Shown here: in pieces, positions 6,936-14,966 of the stretch
Numbering within the stretch: the stretch's first letter is position 1
How the letters are laid out: each line of letters starts with the position of its first letter
Assembly: GCF_002797595.1 (NCBI RefSeq)
Contig: NZ_PGFE01000001.1
Location: forward strand, 744,001-808,000
Length of the DNA: 64,000 nucleotides
Direction: 5' to 3'
Origin: Sediminihabitans luteus
GTDB taxonomy: Bacteria > Actinomycetota > Actinomycetes > Actinomycetales > Cellulomonadaceae
Notes under the pieces: generated by a model
Database searches by the model: none
What the model was told of the DNA's origin: nothing
Seen by the model: the letters and a program-made list of their open reading frames with translations, nothing else
Translations under genes and position numbers: made by a program

Positions 6936-7762
6936 GCGCCCCGACCGTGCTCGCGGAGTACGCGCCCGGCATCCACGCGAGCATCCCCGAGCTCGAGTAC
7001 CACACCCTGCCGGGCCTGTCGTCGACCGGGATCAAGCACCTCCTGGACTGCCCGGCCCGGTACGAGCACGAGCGCACGCACCGCACCGAGAAGAAGGCGT
7101 TCGACCTCGGGCACGCGGTGCACGAGCTCGTGCTCGGCGAGGGCATGGGCATCGAGGTCGTCGAGGCGGACTCGTGGCGGACGAAGGCGGCGCAGGAGGC
7201 CCGGGACGCTGCTCGTGCGGCTGGCCTGGTCCCGATGCTCGTCGCGGATCACGCCCGGGCCCGGGTCGCGGCGGACGCCGTGCTCGCGCACCCCGACGCG
7301 GGGCGGCTCCTGACCGGCGGCATGCCGGAGGTCTCGGTCCTGTGGGACGACCCCACGACCGGGGTCCGCTGCCGCGGGCGCCTCGACTACTGGCACGAGG
7401 GCGCGCACGTCGTCGTGGACCTCAAGACCACGGCCCGCTCGGCGGCGCCGCGGGGCATCGACCGGCTCGCGCAGTCCCTCGGCTGGCACACGCAGGCCGC
7501 GCACTACCGCGCCGGCGTCGAGCACCTGACCGGGCGTGCGCCCCGGTTCCTGCATGTCGTCGTCGAGGTCGACGCCCCGCACCTCGTGTCCGTCGTCGAG
7601 CTCGACGCCGACTACCTCGCGATCGGCGCCGCGGACGTGCGCCACGCGATCGACACCTACGCCCACTGCGCCGAGTCCGGTGAGTGGCCTGGGTACGCCC
7701 CTGGCGTGCACCAGATCGCCCCGCCGCGCTGGCTCGACAGCACCCCCACGGAGGAAGCATGA
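6932..7762 (+). CDS. RecE-like PD-(D/E)XK exonuclease
   Basis: A 276-residue nuclease of the phage PDDEXK/RecE-like group. Visible active-site features are the helix H61-x-x-H64 (GHAVHELVLG), E123, D142 (GRLDYW) and D153-x-K155 (VVDLKTT). It should resect double-stranded DNA 5'-3' to give a 3' tail for the annealing protein encoded next (4-base overlap). Such pairs drive phage recombination and concatemer formation. Confidence 0.8.
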   Translation: MSAPTVLAEYAPGIHASIPELEYHTLPGLSSTGIKHLLDCPARYEHERTHRTEKKAFDLGHAVHELVLGEGMGIEVVEADSWRTKAAQEARDAARAAGLVPMLVADHARARVAADAVLAHPDAGRLLTGGMPEVSVLWDDPTTGVRCRGRLDYWHEGAHVVVDLKTTARSAAPRGIDRLAQSLGWHTQAAHYRAGVEHLTGRAPRFLHVVVEVDAPHLVSVVELDADYLAIGAADVRHAIDTYAHCAESGEWPGYAPGVHQIAPPRWLDSTPTEEA

Positions 7763-8655
7763 GCACCGACCTGACGACCCAGGGCGCCCCGACCGCGCCC
7801 GCCATCACGACCGAGAGCATGGCGCTCATCGAGTCGACCGCCGCGTCTCTCGGGCACGCGCACCAGATCGCGTCCGCGCTGTGCAAGACCGCGTTCGCCC
7901 CGGCGCACCTCAAGAACAAGCCGGAGGAGGCCGCGGCCGCGATCCTGTACGGCGCGCAGGTCGGCCTCGACCCGCTCGCCGCGATGCAGAACGTGTACGT
8001 GATCGGCGGGAAGCCTGCCCTGTACTCGCGCACCATGGTCGCGATCGTCCTCGCCGCGGGGCACGCGATCTGGACGGACGAGTCGACGAACAGCCGCGTC
8101 ACGGTCTCCGGGCGACGCCGCGGGTCCGACGTCATCGAGACCGTCACGTGGGACACCGCGCGAGCCGAGCTCGCCGGGTACACGACGAACAAGAAGTACC
8201 GCACCGACCCGCAGGCCATGCTCTACGCCCGTGCCGCTGGTGACGTCGCGCGCCGCATCGCGCCCGACGCGCTGCTCGGCATGGCGTACACCGCGGAGGA
8301 AATGCAGGTCCTCGAGGCGCGCGACGTGACGCCGCGCCGCGAGTCCGCGACGGACATCCTCGCCGTGCCCGCCCCGGCCGCGCTCGCCGAGAGCGCTTCC
8401 CCGAGCGCTCCGGACGTCATCACGCCCGCGCAGTCTCGCGCGCTGCACGCCGGGCTCCGCGAGCACGACCTCACCGACCGTGACGCGGGCCTCGCGTTCG
8501 TCAGCGAGATCCTCGGCCGCGACGTCGAGTCGACGAAGACCCTCACCCAGGCAGAGGCCGGGCAGGTCCTCGACGCGCTCGCCGCGTGGCCGACCGACCC
8601 GCCCGAGAGCAGAGCCCTCGAGCTGGACGTCGCGGACGTGGAGGGCCAGGCGTGA
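7759..8655 (+). CDS. recT: RecT-like single-strand annealing protein
   Basis: A 298-residue protein whose central part (about 35-190) matches the RecT pattern: AAAAILYGAQVGLDPLAAMQ, then GGKPALYSRTMVAIV, then the later KYRTDPQAMLYARAAGDVAR. The C-terminal third is a separate helical region (about 215-285) preceded by a Pro/Ala linker. It anneals complementary single strands made by the upstream exonuclease. The ATG at 7759 has GAGGAAG upstream. Confidence 0.8.
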   Translation: MSTDLTTQGAPTAPAITTESMALIESTAASLGHAHQIASALCKTAFAPAHLKNKPEEAAAAILYGAQVGLDPLAAMQNVYVIGGKPALYSRTMVAIVLAAGHAIWTDESTNSRVTVSGRRRGSDVIETVTWDTARAELAGYTTNKKYRTDPQAMLYARAAGDVARRIAPDALLGMAYTAEEMQVLEARDVTPRRESATDILAVPAPAALAESASPSAPDVITPAQSRALHAGLREHDLTDRDAGLAFVSEILGRDVESTKTLTQAEAGQVLDALAAWPTDPPESRALELDVADVEGQA

Positions 8656-10292
8656 GCGCGAACCTCACCATGACGGACCTGTTCTGTGGCGCTGGCGGGT
8701 CGTCCACGGGCGCGGTCTCGGTCCCAGGCGTCGAGGTCCGCCTCGCCGCGAACCACTGGGACCGCGCGATCGAGACCCACAACCAGAACCACCCCGACAC
8801 CGATCACCTGCAGGCTGACATCTCGAACACGGACCCGCGGTACGTCCCGACGACCGACCTGCTCTGGGCGTCGCCCGAGTGCACGAACCACTCCCGCGCG
8901 AAGGGGAGGAAGCTCGCCGGCCAGCAGCCCGACCTGTTCGGCGACGTCCTGCCCGAGGAGGCTGCCGAGCGGTCCCGCGCGACGATGTGGGACGTCGTCC
9001 GGTTCGCCGAGGCGCACCACTACAAGGCGGTCCTGGTCGAGAACGTCGTCGAGGTCGTCGACTGGTCGTCGCCGTGGGGCGAGCGGGGCGGGCTGTTCCG
9101 GTCGTGGCTCGGCGCGATGCACGCCCTCGGCTACCGGCACCGCGTCGTGTCGATGAACTCGATGCACGCCCAGGCGCACGGTCTGCCTGCACCGCAGTCC
9201 CGGGACCGGGTCTACATCGCGTTCTGGCGTGCGGGCGACCGGGCGCCGGACTTCGAGCGGATGCAGCGCCCGAAGGCGTACTGCGCGCGCTGCGACCAGA
9301 TCGTCGACGCGATGCAGTGGTGGAAGAAGGGCGACGGGCAGGCTCGCCCGGGCCGCTACCGGTCGCAGTACCTCTACCGGTGCCCGAACATCGCGTGCCG
9401 CAACGACGTCGTCGAGCCCGCGTGGCTCCCGGCGGCGTCGATCATCGACTGGTCGAACCCGGGCACGCGGATCGGTGACCGGGCCAAGCCCCTGGCCGAG
9501 AAGACGATGCGGCGCATCCAGGTCGGGATCGAGCGGTACTGGTCCCCGATCCACGTCGAGCACGGCGGCAACCAGTACGACGCCGCCGACCCGAAGCACC
9601 CGGGGTTCGGCGACCCGGGCTCGTACTACCGGGCTTGGCCCGCGTCCGAGCCGCTGCGGACCATGCACACGCGCGAGTCCAAGGCGATCGCCTACACGCC
9701 CGTCATGGTCCCGGTCGAGGGTCGCGACGGGAAGCAGCCCATGACGATGGTCGATCCGCTGCGCACGCAGACGACGCGCAACGAGTCCGGCCTCGCGTTC
9801 CCGCCGTTCCTCGCCGAGCTGCGCGGGGGCGGGTCGACGGCTCGGCGTGCGTCCGACCCGCTCGCCACGGTCACCGCGTCGGGCAACCACCACGGGCTCG
9901 TCATGACGAACGCCCACTCGAACCGCGCACGCCCCGTCTCGGAGGCCATGCCGACCATGACGACCGCGGGCGGCGGCGGGCACGCGCTCATCCACCGGCA
10001 CAACGGCGGCGGGCCGGAGATGACGACTCCCGCGGGCGAGCCGATCCGCACCGTCACCACGACCGGCCACCAGTCCGTGCTCACCGGGCAGACCGTCGAC
10101 ATCGCCGACGTCCGCTTCCGGATGCTCGAGCCCGACGAGATCAAGCAGGCCATGGCCTTCCCCCGCGAGTACCTCATGGCCGGCAACCGCCGCGAGCAGG
10201 TCAAGCTCTCCGGCAACGCCGTCACCCCGCCCGCCGCACGCGACCTCATCGCGACCGTCACCACGGCCCTCACAGGAGAGGAAGCAGCATGA
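8652..10292 (+). CDS. Phage DNA cytosine-C5 methyltransferase
   Basis: A 546-residue C5-cytosine methyltransferase. Motif I is TDLFCGAGGSS (8-18), the catalytic loop is SPEC with C77 in place of the usual PPC, motif VI is ENV at 130-132, and QSRDR near 184 fits motif VIII. About 350-510 carries four degenerate repeats ending in T-x-T (PLRTMHT, PLATVTA, AMPTMTT, PIRTVTT), probably part of target recognition. No restriction partner is nearby, so self-protection against host restriction is the likely role. GTG start overlaps the recT stop. Confidence 0.85.
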   Translation: MSANLTMTDLFCGAGGSSTGAVSVPGVEVRLAANHWDRAIETHNQNHPDTDHLQADISNTDPRYVPTTDLLWASPECTNHSRAKGRKLAGQQPDLFGDVLPEEAAERSRATMWDVVRFAEAHHYKAVLVENVVEVVDWSSPWGERGGLFRSWLGAMHALGYRHRVVSMNSMHAQAHGLPAPQSRDRVYIAFWRAGDRAPDFERMQRPKAYCARCDQIVDAMQWWKKGDGQARPGRYRSQYLYRCPNIACRNDVVEPAWLPAASIIDWSNPGTRIGDRAKPLAEKTMRRIQVGIERYWSPIHVEHGGNQYDAADPKHPGFGDPGSYYRAWPASEPLRTMHTRESKAIAYTPVMVPVEGRDGKQPMTMVDPLRTQTTRNESGLAFPPFLAELRGGGSTARRASDPLATVTASGNHHGLVMTNAHSNRARPVSEAMPTMTTAGGGGHALIHRHNGGGPEMTTPAGEPIRTVTTTGHQSVLTGQTVDIADVRFRMLEPDEIKQAMAFPREYLMAGNRREQVKLSGNAVTPPAARDLIATVTTALTGEEAA

Positions 10293-10630
10293 TCCCCCGC
10301 TACACCGCGCGACCGACGACGAGCAGCGCGCCCAGCACCCGCGAGCCCGAGGACTGGCGCATGGAGGCCGCGTGCCTCGGCGTCGACCCCGAGTCCGTCG
10401 GGTTCCACGACGACGGCCTGCGCGGCACCGCCAAGGAGCGTCAGGTCGCCGCCGCGAAGGCCCTCTGCGCGACCTGCGACGTCGCGACCGCGTGCCTCGA
10501 GTTCGCGCTGGCTGCCGAGGGCCGGGCCAACTCGGGCCGGTACGGGATCTTCGGCGGCCTCGACGGCGACGAGCGCGGCCTGCTCTCCCAGCAGCGGCGC
10601 GCGGCCCGCACGACGGCGGTGGCATCATGA
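10289..10630 (+). CDS. WhiB-like iron-sulfur transcription factor
   Basis: A 113-residue Wbl protein. The four cluster ligands are C29, C60, C63 and C69 (C-x2-C-x5-C), and the turn motif appears as GIFGG instead of the common G(V/I)WGG. Wbl proteins hold a [4Fe-4S] cluster and bind the primary sigma factor. Phage versions such as WhiBTM4 repress host whiB genes. Here it is in the early operon, between the methyltransferase and a small Cys-rich protein. Confidence 0.85.
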   Translation: MIPRYTARPTTSSAPSTREPEDWRMEAACLGVDPESVGFHDDGLRGTAKERQVAAAKALCATCDVATACLEFALAAEGRANSGRYGIFGGLDGDERGLLSQQRRAARTTAVAS

Positions 10631-10818
10631 GCGCCCTCACCCCGACCCACGTCTACCTGTGCCGAGAGTGCAGGCGGTACGGATCGCTGCCCGGCTGCCA
10701 CGAGTGCGCCGCGATCATGCTGGCCCGCCGGAACGCGATCCTCCGGCACCGCGAGCTCACGCTCGAACCTGCAGAGGTCTGCGCACGACGGCGCCAGGCC
10801 CTGACGGTGACGTCATGA
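10627..10818 (+). CDS. Small Cys-rich phage protein
   Basis: A 63-residue protein with CREC and, 10 residues on, CHEC: a compact four-cysteine zinc-knuckle pattern followed by a basic helix. Overlaps of 4 bases at both ends place it firmly in the operon. Function unknown; nucleic-acid binding is possible. Confidence 0.6.
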   Translation: MSALTPTHVYLCRECRRYGSLPGCHECAAIMLARRNAILRHRELTLEPAEVCARRRQALTVTS

Positions 10819-11405
10819 CGCGCTCCCGAGCGTCCGCGAAGGCCGCCGGCACCCGCCACGAGACCTCCGTCGCGGCATACCTCGCCGACCACGTCGACGA
10901 CCGCATCGAGCGCCGCCGCCAGACCGGCGCGAAGGACCGCGGCGACCTGTCCGGGATCCGGCACATGGGCGGCCGAATCGTCGCCGAGTGCAAGGACTAC
11001 GGCGGGCGCGTGCAGGTCGGGCCCTGGCTCGACGAGACCGACGTCGAGCGCGGCAACGACGACGCCATGGCCGGGTTCGTGGTCGCGAAGCGTCGCGGCA
11101 CCACGGACCCCGGCAAGCAGATCGTCCTGATGACCCTCGCCGACCTCGTCGCGCTCCTGACCGGGACGCGGCCCGGGGAGAGGTCAGGTGAGCGGCTCGA
11201 AGAGCTCGAGGCCAACGACTCGGAAGTCGTCCCGCTCGCTCTCACGCGCGAGGTCGACCTCGACGTCATCGCCCACGCCAGCGGCGTCGGCGGCTCGGAC
11301 CAGGGCGCGGAGCTCGCCCCACGTGCCGCCGTCGAAGTGGAACGTCGTCGTCTTCCCAAGGCCCATGCGGCCATCGTGCCAGAGGAGGCCCGCAATGGCT
11401 CGTGA
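10815..11405 (+). CDS. PD-(D/E)XK nuclease, Holliday-junction-resolvase-like
   Basis: A 196-residue protein with a nuclease core: a conserved Gly/Arg-rich helix, D44 (GDLSG) and E58-x-K60 (AECKDY), matching resolvase-like phage nucleases near recombination genes. The core ends around residue 120 (LMTLADLVALLTG). The remaining 75 residues look unlike the core and lie opposite a good small reading frame on the other strand (11184-11366), so the true C-terminus may be altered. It overlaps the next gene by 11 bases. Confidence 0.6.
   Translation: MTRSRASAKAAGTRHETSVAAYLADHVDDRIERRRQTGAKDRGDLSGIRHMGGRIVAECKDYGGRVQVGPWLDETDVERGNDDAMAGFVVAKRRGTTDPGKQIVLMTLADLVALLTGTRPGERSGERLEELEANDSEVVPLALTREVDLDVIAHASGVGGSDQGAELAPRAAVEVERRRLPKAHAAIVPEEARNGS
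11184..11366 (-). CDS. Possible small antisense phage gene
   Basis: A 60-residue leftward frame starting MGLGKTTTFHFDGGTWGELR and continuing with amphipathic, protein-like composition to EPLT. Third-position GC is high, as in real genes here. It lies wholly inside the 3' part of the nuclease gene on the opposite strand. No clear ribosome site precedes the ATG, so a leaderless start would be needed. Family unknown. Confidence 0.35.
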   Translation of the reverse strand: MGLGKTTTFHFDGGTWGELRALVRAADAAGVGDDVEVDLARESERDDFRVVGLELFEPLT

Positions 11406-12093
11406 CCACGCACGCATCCGGCTCGACATCTGGACCGACGACGACTGGCGTGAGCTGTCGTCGGGGGCGCAGTGGCTCTACATGCGCCTGCTGTCGGACG
11501 GCACGACGTCGTTCGCAGGCGTCGCGGACTGGCGGCCGGCGCGCATCGCCGCGGCGACCGCCGACCTGACCGCTCGCGACGTCGAGATGTACGCCGTCGA
11601 GCTCGAGGACGGGCGCTTCATCCTGCCCGACCGTGACAGCGAGGAGGTCATGGTCCGGTCGTTCGTGAAGCACGACGGCCTGATGCGGTCTCCCAACGTC
11701 GCGGCGGCGTTCGTGAAGGCTCACGCGGCGATCGCGTCTCGGGTCCTGCGCGCGGTCGTCGTGGACCAGGTGACACGTCTGCAGGAGGCTCAGCCCGACC
11801 TCAAGGGGTGGACGCGGTCAGAGGTGCAGCGGGTCCTGTCGAAGCGGTCGATGACGTTCGAGGAAGGGCTCGCCGCACTGCCCGCCAACCCCTCGCGGAA
11901 CCCTTCGGGGAAGGGTTCGGGAAACCCCTTCGGCATCCCTTCGATCATCCTTCCCGATCCCGCCTCGAACCCTTCCGGAAGGGGTTCGGTCAACCCTTCG
12001 GTAACTCCTGCTCCTACTCCTACTCCCTCTCCATCTCCTTCATCATCCGCTGGAACTTCATCTGACCAGGGCCTCGAGAAGCGGGTCGGATGA
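11395..12093 (+). CDS. Replication-initiation-like phage protein
   Basis: A 232-residue protein. The N-terminus (ARIRLDIWTDDDWRELSSGA, then WLYMRLLSDG) resembles winged-helix replisome-organiser proteins of actinophages. The C-terminal third is a Pro/Ser/Thr-rich low-complexity linker with repeated NPSG-type units (about 160-225). It probably recruits host replication proteins to the phage origin; this is inferred from fold pattern and position. Confidence 0.5.
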   Translation: MARDHARIRLDIWTDDDWRELSSGAQWLYMRLLSDGTTSFAGVADWRPARIAAATADLTARDVEMYAVELEDGRFILPDRDSEEVMVRSFVKHDGLMRSPNVAAAFVKAHAAIASRVLRAVVVDQVTRLQEAQPDLKGWTRSEVQRVLSKRSMTFEEGLAALPANPSRNPSGKGSGNPFGIPSIILPDPASNPSGRGSVNPSVTPAPTPTPSPSPSSSAGTSSDQGLEKRVG

Positions 12094-12539
12094 TGAACGA
12101 AATCACGGCTGACGGGGCCCGAGCACTCGCTGCGCTCGTCTCGACCATCCGCCCCGCCTGGGGTGCCGCCGGAGTCCTCGCAGCGCTCGCCGACGCCCGC
12201 CACCGCGGCACCGCCGCCGAGCTCGCACACGCCGCCATCACCGCCGCCACCACCCCCGAAGCCCGCACCCCCGCCGTCATCGCGATGGACGGCCCGCACT
12301 GGCACACCACCCACCACCCCGCCTCGAGCACGGACTACGACCGGTGCACCCAGCCCGGCCACGGGTCCTTCCCCGCTTGGAACTGCGGAGCGTGCCGCTC
12401 CGAGGACCTCGAGGGCCAGCGCCCGACCACCCCGCCCCGCGCGGAACCGTCCGTGAGCTACGAGCACGGGCCGCGCATCGTCCGCGCCGCGATGACCGCC
12501 GCCGGCATCCCCACCACCCGCACCCAGGAGGACCGATGA
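12090..12539 (+). CDS. Hypothetical phage protein
   Basis: A 149-residue protein: an Ala-rich helical N-terminal half and a central cluster of His and Cys (HWHTTHH, then CTQPGHGSFP, then CGAC) that could bind a metal. No family recognised. ATGA overlaps join it to both neighbours. Confidence 0.55.
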   Translation: MMNEITADGARALAALVSTIRPAWGAAGVLAALADARHRGTAAELAHAAITAATTPEARTPAVIAMDGPHWHTTHHPASSTDYDRCTQPGHGSFPAWNCGACRSEDLEGQRPTTPPRAEPSVSYEHGPRIVRAAMTAAGIPTTRTQEDR

Positions 12540-13102
12540 GGCTCGCGATCGCGGACCCGCCCTACCTCGGGCGCGCGCACCGCTGGTACGGCGTCGGCGG
12601 CCGCGGGCACGGCGGCGGACGCGGCCGAGCCGACGAGCACGACGGCGCACGCGCATGGGACACCCCCGCCCGACATCAGCAGCTCGTCACCGACCTCACC
12701 GCCGGATTCGACGGGTGGGCGATCGCCCTCCCGCCGTCGTCCCTGCCGACGTACCTCGCGGTCGCGCCGCCCGCCGCGCGCGTCATGGTCTGGCACCGCA
12801 CCAACGCGGTCCCGTCCGGGCAGCGCGTGCGCGCCGCGTGGGAGGCCGTGCTCGTCCTGACCCCCGAGTCCCGGCGCGCGCACGGCACCGGCCTGCCGCT
12901 CGACGACGTCCTGACCGCGCCCTGCCCGCGAACGGGCTTCACCGGCGCGAAGCCGGCGGTGTGGACCCGGTGGGTGCTCGACGCGCTCGGCCACCAGTCC
13001 GACGACGACGTCGTCGACCTGTTCGCAGGGTCCGGCGCCGTCACCGCAGCACTCAACCAAGGCGTGCTCGAGCTCGCCACCACCCCCGAGGAGACCCGAT
13101 GA
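12536..13102 (+). CDS. DNA methylase (DPPY-type, adenine-specific candidate)
   Basis: A 188-residue methyltransferase with the catalytic DPPY at 7-10 and the AdoMet-binding motif DLFAGSG at 161-167. The permuted order, catalytic motif before AdoMet site, and the short target region are typical of small phage DNA methylases. The target base (N6-A or N4-C) cannot be told from the motif alone. With the C5 enzyme upstream, the phage can lay down two kinds of methyl mark. Confidence 0.75.
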   Translation: MRLAIADPPYLGRAHRWYGVGGRGHGGGRGRADEHDGARAWDTPARHQQLVTDLTAGFDGWAIALPPSSLPTYLAVAPPAARVMVWHRTNAVPSGQRVRAAWEAVLVLTPESRRAHGTGLPLDDVLTAPCPRTGFTGAKPAVWTRWVLDALGHQSDDDVVDLFAGSGAVTAALNQGVLELATTPEETR

Positions 13103-13164
13103 ACCTCGCCGCCGCGTGCAACACACCCGGCGCCAATGCCGCAGCACTCGACAGCAACCAAGGA
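13099..13164 (+). pseudogene. 5' fragment of an operon gene interrupted by an antisense cassette
   Basis: The ATG at 13099 overlaps the methylase stop in the same ATGA fashion as its neighbours and reads MNLAAACNTPGANAAALDSN. After about 20 codons the sequence enters the antisense gene 13165-13887. The frame stays open to 14010 and ends overlapping the next gene start, again as ATGA. This suggests an original small gene split by insertion. Confidence 0.4.
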
Positions 13165-13887
13165 TCAGGGAACGTCCGCCGGATCGTCCGTCCTGCCCTC
13201 TCCAGGCCCCGAAAGAGCCTGCAGGGACTTAGCGATCGATTCAAGGTCATCTCGCATTCCTCGGAAGTAGTTGGCACTCCGATCCGCCCCGTTGAGGTGC
13301 CTGAGTTCCTTCCTGATCTGACTCAACCTGCCGAGGATCGAGTTGTCCGACGTCGCGTAGGTGTGCTGGGCATACAACGACGTGTCCAGGCGGAACCGGT
13401 CCTTGTAACGGCGTACTCGGCCCCTCCGGTAGCTGATCGTGACGGTCAGATCGAGAGGAAGGTCGCTGTTGCTCTGATCGCTCAGGTCAGCACTGATCGC
13501 GTTGGTCAACTCCTGTCCAGGGCCGAGGTTCGCGATCCGGCGCTCGTACCGCCGGATGATGAAGGGCCGGAGCGACTGCGTTGGAAGCACAGGGGTCAAC
13601 CCTGGATCGAACTCAACCGCGATCTCTCTCGCAACGGAACCACCAATGTTCCTCACGACGAACTCAAGTCGCTCGTGGGGACTCTCTGTGGGGATTCGAT
13701 ACTCCGCGATGACTACCGGCCGCGTCCGCTCACGACTATCACGACCGGCGTGAATCAGCGTCCAGATCGCCACGAGAGCCGTAGCACCGGCAGCAAGACC
13801 ACCCACTGCAGCCCAATCGACGCCCCAGAGGCTAGCCGCAGCCGTGTCCGACGGGTCAACTCCTACTACGACCTCTACAAGTCTCAT
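13165..13887 (-). CDS. Membrane-anchored accessory protein (antisense moron)
   Basis: A 240-residue leftward gene inside the rightward early operon. The N-terminus has one membrane segment (about 25-45, VGGLAAGATALVAIW). A beta-rich domain follows (about 60-170; FVVRNIGGSVAREIAVEFDP, then IANLGPGQEL) like Ig-type domains of unknown actinobacterial membrane proteins. The C-terminal 60 residues are charged. Codon use is less GC-biased than the neighbours. A 7-bp hairpin (13892-13911) abuts the start. Placement suggests expression from the prophage and a role in lysogen fitness or phage exclusion; function unproven. Confidence 0.7.
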   Translation of the reverse strand: MRLVEVVVGVDPSDTAAASLWGVDWAAVGGLAAGATALVAIWTLIHAGRDSRERTRPVVIAEYRIPTESPHERLEFVVRNIGGSVAREIAVEFDPGLTPVLPTQSLRPFIIRRYERRIANLGPGQELTNAISADLSDQSNSDLPLDLTVTISYRRGRVRRYKDRFRLDTSLYAQHTYATSDNSILGRLSQIRKELRHLNGADRSANYFRGMRDDLESIAKSLQALSGPGEGRTDDPADVP

Positions 13888-13891
13888 CACG

Positions 13892-13911
13892 CGGCGCACT
13901 TTAGCGCCGCG
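13892..13911 (-). promoter_or_regulatory. Hairpin at the start of the antisense gene
   Basis: GCGGCGC and GCGCCGC flank a 6-base loop immediately upstream of the ATG at 13887. It could be an operator or a structure limiting translation. No Shine-Dalgarno sequence is visible. Confidence 0.35.
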
Positions 13912-14006
13912 GGCGGACGTGGGAGAGGACGCCCCGCCCGTGCCCGACTCACCCCCGCGGCACGTACCGCCCCGGTGGCGCGCGTGTCCGACCCCGGGGA
14001 GGACGC

Positions 14007-14168
14007 ATGAGCACGCACCGGGGCCGTGTCCGCAAGAGCTCGGGCATCTGGTGGGTCGAGTGCTCCGGCACCCTGACCTGCTGCTGGCGCAGCGTCGACG
14101 GCACCCTCGCCGCCGCGTGCGACCAGATCCGCGAGCACATCCGCAACGAGCACCAGGAGACCCCGTGA
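14007..14168 (+). CDS. Small Cys/Trp-containing phage protein
   Basis: A 53-residue protein starting MSTHRGRVRKSSGIWWVECS, with a GGGGAGGA ribosome site 3-4 bases before the ATG. It has four cysteines, including CC, and a basic N-terminus. The next gene starts with GTGA overlapping its stop. Function unknown. Confidence 0.55.
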   Translation: MSTHRGRVRKSSGIWWVECSGTLTCCWRSVDGTLAAACDQIREHIRNEHQETP

Positions 14169-14962
14169 GCACGCCCGCACGCATCAACCCCGACACGACC
14201 GCGGCGCTCCTCGTCGCGGTGCTCGCCACCAGCGGCCTCGTCGGCATCAGCTTCGTCCTGTCGTTCGCCGGCCTGTCCGCCCTCGCGCCGTGGGTCGCGG
14301 TCGAGCCGCACCTCGCCTGGCTGCTGCCGCTGTTCATCGACGGCGCGATCCTCGTCTACACGTACAGCGCCCTCGCGGCCCGGGCCCGGCACGAGTCCGC
14401 CGCGCGCCCGTGGACGTGGGTCGCGCTCTGGACCGCCGTCTCGTCCGCAGCGAACGGCGCGCACGCACTCGAGTACGGCACCCACGACACCACGGTCGCT
14501 CTCGTCGTCGGCGTCGCCCTGGCCGCGCTCATCCCCGTCGGGTCCCTCCTCGGCACCCACGAGATCGCCGACCGGATGATCGCCCGCCCCACCACCCCCG
14601 ACGCCCTCGACGTCGAGTACGCCCAGCTCTGCGACCACCACGAGGCCGGACGGGACACGTTCGGCATCCCGGCGGGGCTGCTGTGCACCACCACCCCCGT
14701 CGGCCTCGGGCGCCTCGCCACGGCCCGTCAGGCGTCCCATCCCGCCCTCCCGGATGGAACACCCCACGGCACACCCACCGAGCCCGCGGCCGGGCACGAC
14801 GACACCCCTACGGCGTCCCCGCGACGACGCCGCCTCACCACCCGCCAGCGCAACAGGATCCACACCCTCGCCCGCGACGGCATGAGCGTGCGCGGCATCG
14901 CCGACAAGGTCGGCGTCAGCGCATCCACCGTGTCCCGCCACCTCACCCAGCAGGAGGACTGA
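14165..14962 (+). CDS. DUF2637 (SpdB-like) membrane protein with C-terminal HTH
   Basis: A 265-residue protein. The N-terminal half has four hydrophobic segments in the DUF2637 pattern found in Streptomyces plasmid spread proteins (FIDGAILVYTYSALAAR in the middle). A low-complexity linker leads to a C-terminal helix-turn-helix of resolvase/Hin type (about 230-260, MSVRGIADKVGVSASTVSRH). The family is common on actinobacterial mobile elements; the function in phages is unknown. The fused HTH suggests the membrane part is coupled to DNA. Confidence 0.7.
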   Translation: MSTPARINPDTTAALLVAVLATSGLVGISFVLSFAGLSALAPWVAVEPHLAWLLPLFIDGAILVYTYSALAARARHESAARPWTWVALWTAVSSAANGAHALEYGTHDTTVALVVGVALAALIPVGSLLGTHEIADRMIARPTTPDALDVEYAQLCDHHEAGRDTFGIPAGLLCTTTPVGLGRLATARQASHPALPDGTPHGTPTEPAAGHDDTPTASPRRRRLTTRQRNRIHTLARDGMSVRGIADKVGVSASTVSRHLTQQED

Positions 14963-14966
14963 CCCC

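Noticed and set aside
8223-10640. An 805-codon open frame on the minus strand
   Set aside because: It lies opposite the RecT, C5 methyltransferase and WhiB genes, which carry clear catalytic or ligand motifs.
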